From Mycolicibacterium nivoides (GTDB taxonomy: Bacteria > Actinomycetota > Actinomycetes > Mycobacteriales > Mycobacteriaceae), in NCBI RefSeq assembly GCF_003855255.1, contig NZ_CP034072.1, positions 2,595,906 through 2,659,905 of the forward strand: 64,000 bases of DNA. The letters are read 5' to 3'. Both the position numbers and the translations under genes were made by a program. Below, one piece after another: positions 46,211 to 55,424 of this stretch (positions are counted from its first letter, which is position 1; each line of letters starts with the position of its first letter). The notes under the pieces are model-generated. The model worked only from the letters and a program-made list of their open reading frames with translations, made no database searches and was not told the origin of the DNA.

Positions 46211-46681
46211 CTAGCGGTGCCCGCGCTTGTGTTCCTGATCGCGGTAGGCGTCGGCCAGGGTGTCGACGTGACCGGGCAGCTTGCCCGCCGCCACGTCGGC
46301 CAGGCTGGTCTCCTCCAGCACCGAGCGCATGCTGGCCCGCAGCGCACGCCAGACGTCGGTCAGCGCCGCCGTCGGACCGGAGTACGGCAGATCCCCAAGG
46401 CCGATGTCACGCACACTGGCCAGCGGTCCGTCGATGCAGCGCAGCACGTCGGCGATGCTGATCTCGCCCGCCGGACGGGCCAGCTCGTAGCCGCCGTCGC
46501 GGCCTCGATGGCTGCGGACCAGGCGATCGGTACGCAAGGCCGTGAGGATGTCGACGAGGAACTGCGCCGGGATGCCCTGTGCCTTGGCCAAGTCGTCGGT
46601 TTTGACCAGCTCGCCGCCCTCGACCGTGGCGAGCTGGACCATGGCGCGGACGGCATACTCCGCCTTCGCCGACATCCGCAT
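46211..46681 (-). CDS. Rrf2 family transcriptional regulator
   Basis: The 156-residue regulator starts [18 protein letters not shown], the typical Rrf2 opening, followed by the winged helix ([35 protein letters not shown]). It has only one cysteine (Cys82), so it lacks the three-Cys cluster site of IscR/NsrR and probably senses something other than an Fe-S cluster. Its place beside cysDNC is conserved in M. tuberculosis (Rv1287) and recalls CymR, an Rrf2 protein that controls cysteine metabolism in Firmicutes. A role in sulfur control is inferred. Confidence 0.9.
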   Translation of the reverse strand: MRMSAKAEYAVRAMVQLATVEGGELVKTDDLAKAQGIPAQFLVDILTALRTDRLVRSHRGRDGGYELARPAGEISIADVLRCIDGPLASVRDIGLGDLPYSGPTAALTDVWRALRASMRSVLEETSLADVAAGKLPGHVDTLADAYRDQEHKRGHR

Positions 46682-46752
46682 GCTCAGGATTGTGCCAGTT
46701 CACTCATCGCCCGCACCGATGCGGGAAGCCGTGGGCCGTCGCGTCGGCGTGC

Positions 46753-47349
46753 CTAATCAGGGATCCCCGCAGCATCCGGCACGACGACGGCGAACAGGTC
46801 TGACATCGCGGCCAGGCTCGCCGACTGCATGACCGCGGCCGGCACGGGGGCGCCTTCAGGGCCGGCCAGTGTGCGGGTGGCGGTGGCAGCGGCCACCACG
46901 GTCGGGGCGTATCCGAGGTTGAAGGCGCCACGCGCGGTGGAGTTGACGCACATGTGCGTCATGAATCCGGCCAGCACCAGGTTCGACGCGTTGAGGCCTT
47001 TCAGCCGATCATCGAGATCGGTCTGTACGAACGAATTGGGGAACTGCTTGACCACCACCGGTTCTCCCTCGCGCGGCGCCACCGATGCGACGATCGCACC
47101 GCTCTCACCGTCGATGTCATACAGCGAACCCGGGCCGTCGGAGTGCTGGATGTGAATGATCGGGATGCCCGCGCTGCGGGCCCGGTCGAGCAGTTGCGCC
47201 GTCTGTTCGAGGGCGGCCTGCACACCGTCGAGCTCCATGATTCCCTGGGTGTAGGTGTTCTGACAGTCGATGAGAACCAGGGTGGAATCGGCGAGGCGGG
47301 CCGGTGCGGCGGGCAGGCTGGCCAGTTCGCGCAGCGTGGGGCGGCTCAT
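46753..47349 (-). CDS. Isochorismatase-family cysteine hydrolase
   Basis: The 198-residue protein has the isochorismatase fold with the catalytic triad Asp28 (LVLIDCQNTY), Lys101 (VVVKQFPNSF) and Cys134 (FMTHMCVNSTARGAF). Enzymes of this type hydrolyse amides such as nicotinamide or N-carbamoyl compounds, or vinyl ethers. The substrate is unknown. TAGGCT ends 6 nt before the ATG, so the mRNA may be leaderless. It lies between cysQ and the Rrf2 gene, but a sulfur role is not evident. Confidence 0.88.
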   Translation of the reverse strand: MSRPTLRELASLPAAPARLADSTLVLIDCQNTYTQGIMELDGVQAALEQTAQLLDRARSAGIPIIHIQHSDGPGSLYDIDGESGAIVASVAPREGEPVVVKQFPNSFVQTDLDDRLKGLNASNLVLAGFMTHMCVNSTARGAFNLGYAPTVVAAATATRTLAGPEGAPVPAAVMQSASLAAMSDLFAVVVPDAAGIPD

Positions 47350-47367
47350 CTGGTCAGCCTAGTGGTG

Positions 47368-48111
47368 CTACCCCGCCGTGACGGCCAGTACCTGTTCGGC
47401 AAGCTCAGGCCGGCACACGATCAGGTCGGGCAGCGTCGGATCGGCCGAGTTGTAGACCAAAGGCGATCCATCGATGCGCGAGGTGTGCAGGCCGGCCGCG
47501 CGGGCCACCGCGACGGGCGCGGCCGAATCCCACTCGTACTGGCCACCGGCATGCACGTACACATCGGCGATCCCGCGGATCACCGCGGCCACTTTGGCCC
47601 CGGCCGAACCCATTTCCACCAGCGTTCCGCCGAGTGCCTCCCGTACCGCCAGCGCCACCGCGGGCGGGCGGGTGCGCGACACCACGACCCGGGGCGGGCC
47701 GTCGAAGGGCCGCGGTGCGGCCACGTCGGGTGTGGACAGCGTGGTGTTCTGGGCGGGCAGTGCGACCGCCCCCGCCATGAGTTCGCCCGCACTCCACAGC
47801 GCCACGTGCACGGCCCAGTCGTCGCGGCCGAGTTCGGAGAACTCCCGGGTGCCGTCGAGCGGGTCGACGATCCAGACCCGATCGGCGCTCAGCCGTGCCG
47901 GGTCCGCCCGCTGATCGGCCGTCGCCTCCTCCGACAGCACTGAGTCACCGGGACGCAGTGCGGCCAGCTCGGCCATCAGGAAGTCGTGGGACTGCTTGTC
48001 GCCTGCGGCCTTTCGCTCGGCGGCCGGGGCATCGGCGTAGTCTGCGCGGACATCGAGCAGTAGATCCCCGGCCCTGGTGGCCAGCCGGGCAGCCAGTTCG
48101 TGATCGTTCAC
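47368..48111 (-). CDS. cysQ: 3'-phosphoadenosine 5'-phosphate phosphatase CysQ
   Basis: CysQ removes the 3'-phosphate from PAP (or PAPS), which controls the sulfate activation pool. The 247-residue protein belongs to the Li-sensitive phosphatase family: Glu61/Glu62 in LSEEAT, metal motif WIVDPLDGTREF with Asp83 and Asp86, and the later QYEWDSAAP. GTG 48111 overlaps the cysNC stop by 4 nt, so it is the third gene of the cysD-cysNC-cysQ operon. Confidence 0.93.
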   Translation of the reverse strand: MNDHELAARLATRAGDLLLDVRADYADAPAAERKAAGDKQSHDFLMAELAALRPGDSVLSEEATADQRADPARLSADRVWIVDPLDGTREFSELGRDDWAVHVALWSAGELMAGAVALPAQNTTLSTPDVAAPRPFDGPPRVVVSRTRPPAVALAVREALGGTLVEMGSAGAKVAAVIRGIADVYVHAGGQYEWDSAAPVAVARAAGLHTSRIDGSPLVYNSADPTLPDLIVCRPELAEQVLAVTAG

Positions 48112-49952
48112 GACGGTAATTCCAACAGCTCGATCACCATGTCGGCCAGTTCAGCGGTGCTGTGGTCCGGTGTCAGCCGCAGATCCGGGTTCTTCGGCCG
48201 CTGGTACGGGCTGTCGATACCGGTGAAGTGGGTGATCTCACCGGCCCGCGCCTTGGCGTACAGGCCCTTGGGGTCACGGCGTTCGCAGTCTTCCAGCGGG
48301 GTGTCGCAGAACACCTCGTAGAAGTCGACGCCGCCCTCGTTGGCCACCTTTCGCGCCAGCTCACGGTGCTCCTCCAGCGGGCTGATCGCCGGCACCAGCA
48401 CGATCTGGCCGGAGTCGGCCAGCAGCGAGGCGACATGCGCCAGCCGGCGCAGGTTCTCGGCCCGGTCGGCCATCGAGAAGCCGAGGTCGGCGTTGAGGCC
48501 GTGGCGCAGGTTGTCACCGTCCAGAACGTATGCCGGCACGCCCTTTTCGAGCAGCTTCTGCTCGACCAGCATCGCCACCGAGGACTTGCCCGAACCCGAA
48601 AGGCCGGTGAACCACACGGTGCGCCCGCGGCTGAGTCGATCGCCGGGGGTGACCAGAGATTCGTGCCGCACCGCATTGGGGCTCGCGGTCTCGTTGCGGG
48701 TGTCGCGCAACACCATGCCGGCGCCGACGGTGCCGTTGGTGTTGGGATCGATCAGGATGAACGATCCGGTGGCCGCGTTGCGGCTGTACTCGTCGAGCAG
48801 CAACGGGGCCTGCGTACGCAGCGAGATACGGCCCAGCTCATTGAGTTTGAGCGCGCTCGCGGACTTGTCCCGATGCAGGGTGTTGACGTCGAGGCGGTAG
48901 TCCAGACCGGTGACCTTGACCCTGGTGGTGCGGGTCGTGTGCTTGATCAGGTACTCGCGCCCGGGCTCCAGCGACGACTCGTCGGCCATCCAGCACACCG
49001 TGGCGTCGAAGTCCTGGGTGACGCGGGGCTGGTTGTTGGGCCGGGCGATCATGTCGCCGCGCGAGATGTCGATGTCGTCGGACAGGCTGATCGACACCGC
49101 CATCGGAGGGAACGCCTCGTCGACGACGCCGCTCGGGCCGTCGATCTGGGTGATGCGGGTGGGCTTTCCGGCCGGCAGCACGATCACGTCGTCACCGGGA
49201 CGCAGCACACCGCTGGCGACGGTGCCGGCGTAGCTGCGGTGGTCGGCGTGCTCATGGGTCTGCGGGCGGATGACGTACTGCACCGGGAAGCGCACGTCGA
49301 CCAGGTTGCGGTCACCGGCGATGTAGACGTCTTCGAGGTGGCTCAGCAGCGACGGTCCCTCGTACCAGGGCGTCACATCGGATTTCGTCACCACGTTGTC
49401 GCCGTTGAGTGCCGACATCGGGATCGTCGTCACGTCGTGGACGTCCAATCGCGCTGCGAACGCGTGGAACTCGTCGCGGATCGCCTCGAAGCGTTCCCGG
49501 TCCCAGTCGATCAGGTCCATCTTGTTCACGGCCAGCACGATGTGCTGGATGCCCAGCAGCGAGGCCAGGAACGCGTGCCGGCGGGACTGCTCGAGCAGAC
49601 CGTGGCGCGCGTCGACCAGCACGATGACCAGCTGCGCGGTGGAGGCACCGGTCACCATGTTGCGGGTGTACTGGATGTGCCCCGGGGTGTCGGCGATGAT
49701 GAATTTTCGCTTGGCCGTGGCGAAGTAGCGGTAGGCGACATCGATCGTGATGCCCTGCTCACGCTCGGCACGCAGGCCGTCGGTGACCAGTGCCAGGTCG
49801 GTGTAGTCGTGGCCGCGTTCCTTGGAGGTCCGCTCGACGGCGGCCAGCTGATCCTCCATGACCGCCTTGGAGTCGAACAACAGCCGGCCGATCAGCGTGG
49901 ACTTACCGTCGTCGACGGATCCCGCGGTGGCGATGCGAAGAAGCGTCGACAT
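48108..49952 (-). CDS. cysNC: Bifunctional sulfate adenylyltransferase large subunit / APS kinase
   Basis: The 614-residue fusion makes APS with CysD and then phosphorylates it to PAPS. The first 430 or so residues are an EF-Tu-like GTPase: GSVDDGKSTLIGRLL at 11-25, DTPGHIQYTRNM and NKMDLIDW. The C-terminal APS kinase starts near residue 440 with WFTGLSGSGKSSVAML and continues DGDNLRHGLNADLGFS. The cysN-cysC fusion is usual in mycobacteria. It follows cysD immediately (1-nt overlap at the TGATG junction) and overlaps cysQ. Confidence 0.97.
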   Translation of the reverse strand: MSTLLRIATAGSVDDGKSTLIGRLLFDSKAVMEDQLAAVERTSKERGHDYTDLALVTDGLRAEREQGITIDVAYRYFATAKRKFIIADTPGHIQYTRNMVTGASTAQLVIVLVDARHGLLEQSRRHAFLASLLGIQHIVLAVNKMDLIDWDRERFEAIRDEFHAFAARLDVHDVTTIPMSALNGDNVVTKSDVTPWYEGPSLLSHLEDVYIAGDRNLVDVRFPVQYVIRPQTHEHADHRSYAGTVASGVLRPGDDVIVLPAGKPTRITQIDGPSGVVDEAFPPMAVSISLSDDIDISRGDMIARPNNQPRVTQDFDATVCWMADESSLEPGREYLIKHTTRTTRVKVTGLDYRLDVNTLHRDKSASALKLNELGRISLRTQAPLLLDEYSRNAATGSFILIDPNTNGTVGAGMVLRDTRNETASPNAVRHESLVTPGDRLSRGRTVWFTGLSGSGKSSVAMLVEQKLLEKGVPAYVLDGDNLRHGLNADLGFSMADRAENLRRLAHVASLLADSGQIVLVPAISPLEEHRELARKVANEGGVDFYEVFCDTPLEDCERRDPKGLYAKARAGEITHFTGIDSPYQRPKNPDLRLTPDHSTAELADMVIELLELPS

Positions 49953-50890
49953 CAGAAGTAGCCCTCTCGCTTGCGATCTTCCATTCCGGCCTCGGAGATC
50001 CGGTCATCGGCGCGGGTGGCGCCACGCTCGGTGAGCCGGGACACCGCGGTCTCCGCGATGACCTCCGAAACCGTTGCGGCCGTGGACTCCACGCATCCGG
50101 TGCACGTGACGTCGCCGACCGTGCGGAACCGCACGGTCTTCTCGATCACCGGTTCGTCCTTGCGGGGCTGCAAGTACTTGTGCACCGCGAGCAGCATGCC
50201 GTCGCGCTCGAACACCTTGCGCTGGTGCGCGTAGTAGATGGACGGCAGCTTGATCTTCTCGGCGCCGATGTAGGACCAGATGTCGAACTCGGTCCAGTTG
50301 GAGATCGGGAAGGCACGGATGTGCTCGCCCTTGTGGTGCCGGCCGTTGTACAAGTTCCACAGCTCGGGGCGCTGGGCCTTGGGGTCCCACTGGCCGAACT
50401 CGTCGCGGAAGGAGAACACCCGCTCCTTCGCGCGGGCCTTTTCCTCGTCGCGCCGGGCACCGCCGAAGGCGGCGTCGAACTTGTTCTCCCGGATGCCGCG
50501 CAGCAGCGTGACGGTCTGGATCGGGTTACGCGACGGGATGGTCTCCACCACGCGGCCGGCGTCGATGTCGTCCTGCACCTTGGCGACGACCAGACGTGCA
50601 CCGTAGTGCTCGACGAGTTCGTCGCGGGCCTGGTAGACCTCGTCGAAGTTGTGACCGGTGTCGACGTGCATGACCGGGAACGGCAGCCGTCCGGGCGCGA
50701 ACGCCTTGACCGCCAGGTGCAGCATGACGATCGAGTCCTTGCCGCCGGAGAACAGCAGCACCGGCTTCTCGAACTCGGCGGCCACCTCGCGGATGATGTG
50801 GATGGCCTCGGCCTCCAGGGACCGCAGGTGGCTCAGCTCGTAGTGCCCGGCACGGCCGGACTGCTGATCGGATTTCTGCGCGGTGGTCAT
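49952..50890 (-). CDS. cysD: Sulfate adenylyltransferase small subunit
   Basis: CysD is the catalytic ATP sulfurylase subunit that forms APS from sulfate and ATP. The 312-residue protein has the PP-loop LLFSGGKDS at 45-53, the region FDAAFGGARRDEEKARAKER, and the C-terminal CTGCVESTA and RKREGYF endings typical of the family. ATG 50890 follows GGGGAA; an adjacent GTG at 50893 is an alternative. The promoter lies at 50942-50970. Confidence 0.97.
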   Translation of the reverse strand: MTTAQKSDQQSGRAGHYELSHLRSLEAEAIHIIREVAAEFEKPVLLFSGGKDSIVMLHLAVKAFAPGRLPFPVMHVDTGHNFDEVYQARDELVEHYGARLVVAKVQDDIDAGRVVETIPSRNPIQTVTLLRGIRENKFDAAFGGARRDEEKARAKERVFSFRDEFGQWDPKAQRPELWNLYNGRHHKGEHIRAFPISNWTEFDIWSYIGAEKIKLPSIYYAHQRKVFERDGMLLAVHKYLQPRKDEPVIEKTVRFRTVGDVTCTGCVESTAATVSEVIAETAVSRLTERGATRADDRISEAGMEDRKREGYF

Positions 50891-50914
50891 CACTTCCCCA
50901 TTAAGTTGGTAGGA

Positions 50915-50940
50915 ATGGCCAGAATTGCAAGCATGGCCAG
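50915..50940. repeat. Paired ATGGCCAG direct repeats in the cysD leader
   Basis: Two ATGGCCAG copies (50915-50922 and 50933-50940), 18 bp start to start, each contain the palindrome TGGCCA. They lie just downstream of the cysD -10, over the predicted transcription start, where a repressor would block initiation. Candidate binding protein: the Rrf2 regulator at the end of the locus (inference). Confidence 0.55.
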
Positions 50941-50941
50941 G

Positions 50942-50970
50942 AATCTATCCGCCGGTCGCCACGGTGTCAA
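50942..50970 (-). promoter_or_regulatory. cysD promoter
   Basis: On the minus strand: -35 TTGACA (50965-50970), exactly 17 bp, then -10 TAGATT (50942-50947). It is the best sigmaA match outside the rRNA operon and leaves a leader of about 45 nt before cysD. Confidence 0.8.
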
Positions 50971-50983
50971 TGGAGTCTGATGG

Positions 50984-52354
50984 TCAGTCCCGGTGCCCCG
51001 TGACGTGGGCGCCCGCCCGCCTGGGCAACCGCACCGTTGCGACCAGGGTCAGCGCCAGCAACGCACCGAGGACCAGATAGGTCACCGGATACGAGGTGAG
51101 TTGACTGAGCAGCAGCGCTGCCACGGCGACCCCGAGCCCGGCCGCCAGTTCCTGCACCGAGGCATTGAGTGTGTTGGCATGCGTCAGCTCCTCTCCGTCG
51201 ACGTCGGAGAAGGCCAGGCTGTTGTAGGCGGTGAAGCCGATCGACCGCAGCGCCCCGCTCAGGTAGAGGACGACGGCCATCACCGCCACCGGCAGCCCCG
51301 GCTGCAACAGGGCCAGCAGGCCGAAGCACGCAACCGAGGCCAGCCCGTTGACCAGGAGCACGGTGCGGATGCCGAATCTGCGCATGAGCGGCGTGGTGGC
51401 AGGTTTGATGGTCAGATTCCCGGCGAACAGTGCGGCCACCATGGCACCCGCGGCCAGCGGCGTCCAGCCGAACTCCAGCTGGAACTGCAGCGGCAGCAGG
51501 AACGGCACCGCGGTGATCACCAGTCGATACAGCGACCCGGCCACCACGGTGATGCGCAGCGTGTGCACCCGCAGCACCCGCAACTGCACCAGCGGGGCCG
51601 CCGCGGAGAGCAGCCTCCACACCGCGCCGGCGAGCAGCAGTACGGCTGCGACACCGCACCCGGCGACCAGCCCCCAATCGGTCCCCGACACCCGGATGCT
51701 CTCCAGGGCGATCAGCGCCGCAGCAATCCCCGAGCCGAGCGCCAGCAGACCCGGCCAATCCAGGGATCGGGTCGTGGGCTGCGGCTCGCCACGGACGAGT
51801 TTGAGGGCGAGAACAATTCCGATCACGCCGATCGGAATGTTCACCGCGAAGATCCATCGCCAGCTGCCCAGCGTCGCGATGGCCCCGCCCAGCACCGGCG
51901 CCAACACCGGTGCGGTCAGCGCCGGCCAGGTCAACAACGCGATGGCACGAACCAGATCCGCCTTGCCGCTCTGACGCAACACCGCCAGCCGGCCGACCGG
52001 CACCATCATGGCGCCGCCGACCCCCTGCAGTATCCGCATCAGGACCAACATCGGCAGCGACGCGCTCACCGCGCAGCCGACCGAGGCCAGGGTGAACACC
52101 GCGATGGCCCCGATGAACACCCGGCGCGTGCCGAACCGGTCGGCCAGCCATCCGCTGGCCGGGATCAGCACCGCAACCGTGACCAGATAGGCCGAGATCG
52201 CCACATTGACGTCGATGGCCTCCACCCCGAACGACGTGGCGATCAGCGGGATGGCCGGCGCGATGATCGTCGCGTCGAGGATCTCCATGAACAGGCTGCC
52301 GGCCACCAGCAGCGCCATGCCCCGCGGGAACGGCGGGTTCGCGGGTGCTGACAT
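50984..52354 (-). CDS. MFS multidrug efflux transporter (DHA type)
   Basis: The 456-residue membrane protein has 12-14 hydrophobic segments and the drug/H+ antiporter motifs SGWLADRFGTRRVFIGAIAV (motif A, about 60-80), LMRILQGVGGAMMVPVGRLA (motif B) and PVLGGAIATLGSWRWIFAVNIPIG (motif C region). It therefore probably exports small hydrophobic compounds. The start is ATG 52354 (GTG 52357 is an alternative); the longer frame overlaps the divergent thioesterase promoter. The gene ends upstream of the cysD promoter. Confidence 0.87.
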   Translation of the reverse strand: MSAPANPPFPRGMALLVAGSLFMEILDATIIAPAIPLIATSFGVEAIDVNVAISAYLVTVAVLIPASGWLADRFGTRRVFIGAIAVFTLASVGCAVSASLPMLVLMRILQGVGGAMMVPVGRLAVLRQSGKADLVRAIALLTWPALTAPVLAPVLGGAIATLGSWRWIFAVNIPIGVIGIVLALKLVRGEPQPTTRSLDWPGLLALGSGIAAALIALESIRVSGTDWGLVAGCGVAAVLLLAGAVWRLLSAAAPLVQLRVLRVHTLRITVVAGSLYRLVITAVPFLLPLQFQLEFGWTPLAAGAMVAALFAGNLTIKPATTPLMRRFGIRTVLLVNGLASVACFGLLALLQPGLPVAVMAVVLYLSGALRSIGFTAYNSLAFSDVDGEELTHANTLNASVQELAAGLGVAVAALLLSQLTSYPVTYLVLGALLALTLVATVRLPRRAGAHVTGHRD

Positions 52355-52440
52355 CACACCGGCCCGCGCCGGCCGGCGACCGCAGTCGTTACCCCGCAGG
52401 TAATTGAGACGCTGACCACCGGCGGCACACACTGGCGGCC

Positions 52441-52854
52441 ATGAGTATCCAGACCGGCCCGGACGTGATGGCGCAGTTCCTGCCCCAGTCGCCCTTTGTG
52501 ACCAAGCTCGGGATCATCGCCGAGACACTGGAAAGCCCCGAAGTCCGGCTGCGGCTGCCGTGGGATCCCTCGAACATCACGATCGCCGACATGGTGCACG
52601 GCGGTGCGATCGCGGCGTTGGCCGATGTCACGGTGATGGCCGCGGCCTGGGCTCAGGCCGAGGTTCCGGATTCGCTTCGCGGAGTGACGGTCTCGATGAG
52701 CATCAGCTACCTGGCGCCGGCGCGGGCCACCGATCTGATCGGCATCGGGCGGGTGCTGCGCCAGGGCAGGTCCCTGGTGAACTGCGACGTCGATATCGTC
52801 ACGCCCGACGGCGAGGCGGTGGCCAAGGCCCTCGGGACGTACAAGGTGGGGTGA
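52441..52854 (+). CDS. PaaI-type hotdog thioesterase
   Basis: The 137-residue protein has the hotdog motif MVHGGAIAALADVTVMAAA (His53-Gly-Gly, Asp62), the signature of the PaaI/YdiI acyl-CoA thioesterase group, followed by the paired strands VSMSISYLAPARATDLIG. Such enzymes release CoA from aryl- or acyl-CoAs. It is divergent from the MFS gene by 86 nt and converges on the carbonic anhydrase gene with a 3-nt gap. Confidence 0.88.
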   Translation: MSIQTGPDVMAQFLPQSPFVTKLGIIAETLESPEVRLRLPWDPSNITIADMVHGGAIAALADVTVMAAAWAQAEVPDSLRGVTVSMSISYLAPARATDLIGIGRVLRQGRSLVNCDVDIVTPDGEAVAKALGTYKVG

Positions 52855-52857
52855 GCC

Positions 52858-53349
52858 TCACAGCGTGACCTCGTTGAGCTTGCCGGTGGCGACGTCGAAG
52901 ATGAAGCCGCGCAACGATTCGTGCTTCGTGACGAACGGACTTGCCTCGATCCTCCGCAATGACTGGCGCACATCCTCTTCGAGGTCGATGAATGACTCGG
53001 CTGCCCAGTTCGGCTTGATACCGGTGTCGTCCTGGATCTGCTGTTTGAACCCGTCATCGGTGAAAGTCAGCATGCCGCAGTCGGTGTGGTGGATCAGGAT
53101 GATCTCCTTGGTCCCCAGAAGCCGCTGACTGATGGCCAGTGACCGGATCTCGTCGTCGGTGATGACACCGCCCGCGTTGCGGATGACATGCGCCTCGCCG
53201 TCACCCAGACCGAGGATGCGATAGACGTCCAGCCTGGCATCCATGCACGCCACCACCGCGACATGCTTGCTCGGCGGCAGGGGCAACGGCCCGGTGAAGG
53301 TCGTGGCGTAGACCTCGTTGTTGGCCAGGTACTGGTCGGTGACAGACAT
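52858..53349 (-). CDS. canA: Beta-carbonic anhydrase
   Basis: The 163-residue enzyme hydrates CO2 to bicarbonate. The zinc site is complete: Cys35 with the Asp37-Arg39 dyad in ACMDARLD, then His88 and Cys91 in HHTDCGM. It resembles the small M. tuberculosis enzyme Rv1284 (CanA), whose gene lies next to cysD there. TAGCGT ends 6 nt before the ATG, so the mRNA may be leaderless. Confidence 0.95.
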   Translation of the reverse strand: MSVTDQYLANNEVYATTFTGPLPLPPSKHVAVVACMDARLDVYRILGLGDGEAHVIRNAGGVITDDEIRSLAISQRLLGTKEIILIHHTDCGMLTFTDDGFKQQIQDDTGIKPNWAAESFIDLEEDVRQSLRRIEASPFVTKHESLRGFIFDVATGKLNEVTL

Positions 53350-53423
53350 GATTCGACGCTAACCCCGCAACGGGTGGCCCCGCCAGCGGCAGAATCAGGC
53401 TGAGTCGATGGGTGCATGAACGA

Positions 53424-53464
53424 GCGACGGCCGTCCTGCCGGGGGGTTGCAGGACGGCCGTCGC
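53424..53464 (-). terminator. Strong hairpin terminator of the glycosyltransferase operon
   Basis: GCGACGGCCGTCCTGC and GCAGGACGGCCGTCGC form a perfect 16-bp stem with a 9-nt loop, beginning 11 nt after the stop codon at 53475. It is the strongest hairpin in the window. There is no U tract, typical of mycobacterial terminators. Confidence 0.85.
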
Positions 53465-53474
53465 GGTCAGATGG

Positions 53475-55424
53475 TCAGTTATGTGGTGCCGACAGGTTGT
53501 ACACCGGGACGTCACCCACCATCGTCTTGGTGAAGTTGGCCTTGACCCAATCGGTGATCTGGGCGGCACTACCGTGCTCTTCGCGTGGCGGACCCGGAGG
53601 CCCGCCACGGCCACCCTCCTGCCGATCCAGGAAGTACCGGACCTGTCCGTCGGCGACATACTGCTGGAACTGCGCGAGTGTCGGCGAGTTGTCGCTGCCG
53701 GTGAACCCGCCGATCGCCATCAACGACTCTCCCGTCTTGAGTTCGAGGTCGCTGACCATCATCGACCCCACACTCGCTGCGGCCCAACGGCCGTCGGCGC
53801 CCGCGATGAGCTCCGCCAGCGCCGGGTCATCGGCCCGCCCGAAGCCAGGAGGCGGCCCGTCCGGCCCACCGGGTCCGCCTGGTCCTCCAAAGCCGTTGTC
53901 CCGCTTGGGTCCCGAGGTGGCGATCGGTCCACCGCTGTGACCGGCGGCCACCGTCTCGACGGTGTAGGCCGCGGTGGCACCCAACCCGAAGACCATGGCG
54001 GCCAAGGCCACCACCGCGGTCAGCTTGCCCGGGCGATGGGCAACCATGACCAGGACCACCGCAGTCAACACCGAGCCGATCAGCACGATCCAGCGCAGCG
54101 CCGGTAGCCAGTCGGGGGTCCGGTTGAGCAGTACGAATGCCCACACCCCGGTGCCGGCCAGCATCACCGCGAGCACCAGCCGCGACGCCAGTCGTTCGCG
54201 CACCCGCCACAGTTCGGCGACGGATATGCCCACCAGCGCAGCCACGGCAGGCGCCAGCGCCACGGTGTAGTACGGGTGGATGATCCCGTCCATGAAGCTG
54301 AACACCACGGCGGTGACCAGCATCCAGCCTCCCCACATCAGCAGGCCGGCCCGCAGCCCGGCTGTCCGCGCGGTACGGCGCGTCAGCCAGAGCGCGGCCA
54401 GCAGGCCGATCAGTGCTGCGGGCAGCAGCCACGATGCCTCGGTGCCCATGGACAACCCGAACATCCGGCCGATACCAGGATCGCCGCCGAACATCAGGTT
54501 GGCACCGCCGCCCGGCCCGTGACCGGGTCCGCCGGGGCCAGGACCGTGGCCGGGTCCCGGGCCCTCCTGCCCCAGGATGCGCTGGAGGCCGTTGTAGCCG
54601 AATGCCAGCTGCAGCAGGCTGTTGTCGGTCGAGCCGGCGATGTACGGCCGGGAGCCCGCCGGCCACAGCGCCACCAGCGCGATGTACCAACCCGAAGAGG
54701 CGATCATCGTCGCCGCGCCGATCAGCAAGGTGCCCAATCGTTTCCACACGCTCACCGCGGGTGCGGCGACCAGGAACATCAAGGCCAGGCCCGGCACGAT
54801 CAGGAACGCCTGCAGCATCTTGGTCAGGAAGGCGAAACCCAGCGCACATCCCGCCAGTGCCACCCACCCCGCGCTGGCCCTGGCCGACACCGGCCCGACC
54901 GCGCGCACCATCAAATAGGCCGCCAGCACCAACAGCAGCACGAGGAGCGCATCGGGATTGTTGTAGCGGAACATCGAGGCCGCCACCGGTGTCAACGCCA
55001 GCGCGACCCCGGCGATCAGTGCGGCAGCCGGGCCGCTGGTCCGGCGCACCGTAGCATAGAGCAATGCCACCGCACCGACGCCCATCAATGCCTGCGGCAG
55101 CAGCATGGTGAACTCGTTGAAGCCGAACAGCCGGCCCGACAACCCCATCGCCCACATGGCGGCCGGCGGCTTGTCCACCGTGATGGCGTTGCCGGCATCC
55201 AGCGATCCGAACAGCCAGGCCTTCCAGGACTGGGTCCCGGCCTGGGCCGCGGCGGCGTAGTAGCTGTTGGCCCACCCCGACGAGCCCAGACCCCACAGGT
55301 AGAGCACCGCGGTGCCGGCCAGTAGAACCCAGTAGGAGGGTCGAACCCAGCGCGTGCTCACCGGCTTCGGCGATTCCGCGGGCTCTGCCGCGGCGCCGGG
55401 TGCCGTCTCGACGATGGTCGTCAC
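53475..55424 (-). CDS. GT39-type (ArnT-like) membrane glycosyltransferase
   Basis: The 649-residue protein has about 11-13 membrane segments and the GT39/ArnT pattern: SSGWANSYYAAAAQAG, DAGNAITVDKPPAAMWAMGL (an early acidic loop near the catalytic site) and FRYNNPDALLVLLLVLAAY, then a soluble C-terminal domain of about 150 residues. It should move a sugar from a polyprenyl-phosphate donor to an acceptor outside the membrane. A Gly/Pro-rich loop (PGPGHGPGPGGPGHGPGGG) at about 355-375 is unusual. GTG 55424 follows GGAG and overlaps the GT2 gene stop by 4 nt; the longer frame lies inside that gene. It is related to the protein at 56763. Confidence 0.88.
   Translation of the reverse strand: MTTIVETAPGAAAEPAESPKPVSTRWVRPSYWVLLAGTAVLYLWGLGSSGWANSYYAAAAQAGTQSWKAWLFGSLDAGNAITVDKPPAAMWAMGLSGRLFGFNEFTMLLPQALMGVGAVALLYATVRRTSGPAAALIAGVALALTPVAASMFRYNNPDALLVLLLVLAAYLMVRAVGPVSARASAGWVALAGCALGFAFLTKMLQAFLIVPGLALMFLVAAPAVSVWKRLGTLLIGAATMIASSGWYIALVALWPAGSRPYIAGSTDNSLLQLAFGYNGLQRILGQEGPGPGHGPGPGGPGHGPGGGANLMFGGDPGIGRMFGLSMGTEASWLLPAALIGLLAALWLTRRTARTAGLRAGLLMWGGWMLVTAVVFSFMDGIIHPYYTVALAPAVAALVGISVAELWRVRERLASRLVLAVMLAGTGVWAFVLLNRTPDWLPALRWIVLIGSVLTAVVLVMVAHRPGKLTAVVALAAMVFGLGATAAYTVETVAAGHSGGPIATSGPKRDNGFGGPGGPGGPDGPPPGFGRADDPALAELIAGADGRWAAASVGSMMVSDLELKTGESLMAIGGFTGSDNSPTLAQFQQYVADGQVRYFLDRQEGGRGGPPGPPREEHGSAAQITDWVKANFTKTMVGDVPVYNLSAPHN

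Noticed and set aside
48162..49961. 599-residue plus-strand open frame opposite cysNC
   Set aside because: Antisense of cysNC; composition is biased and no motif is visible.
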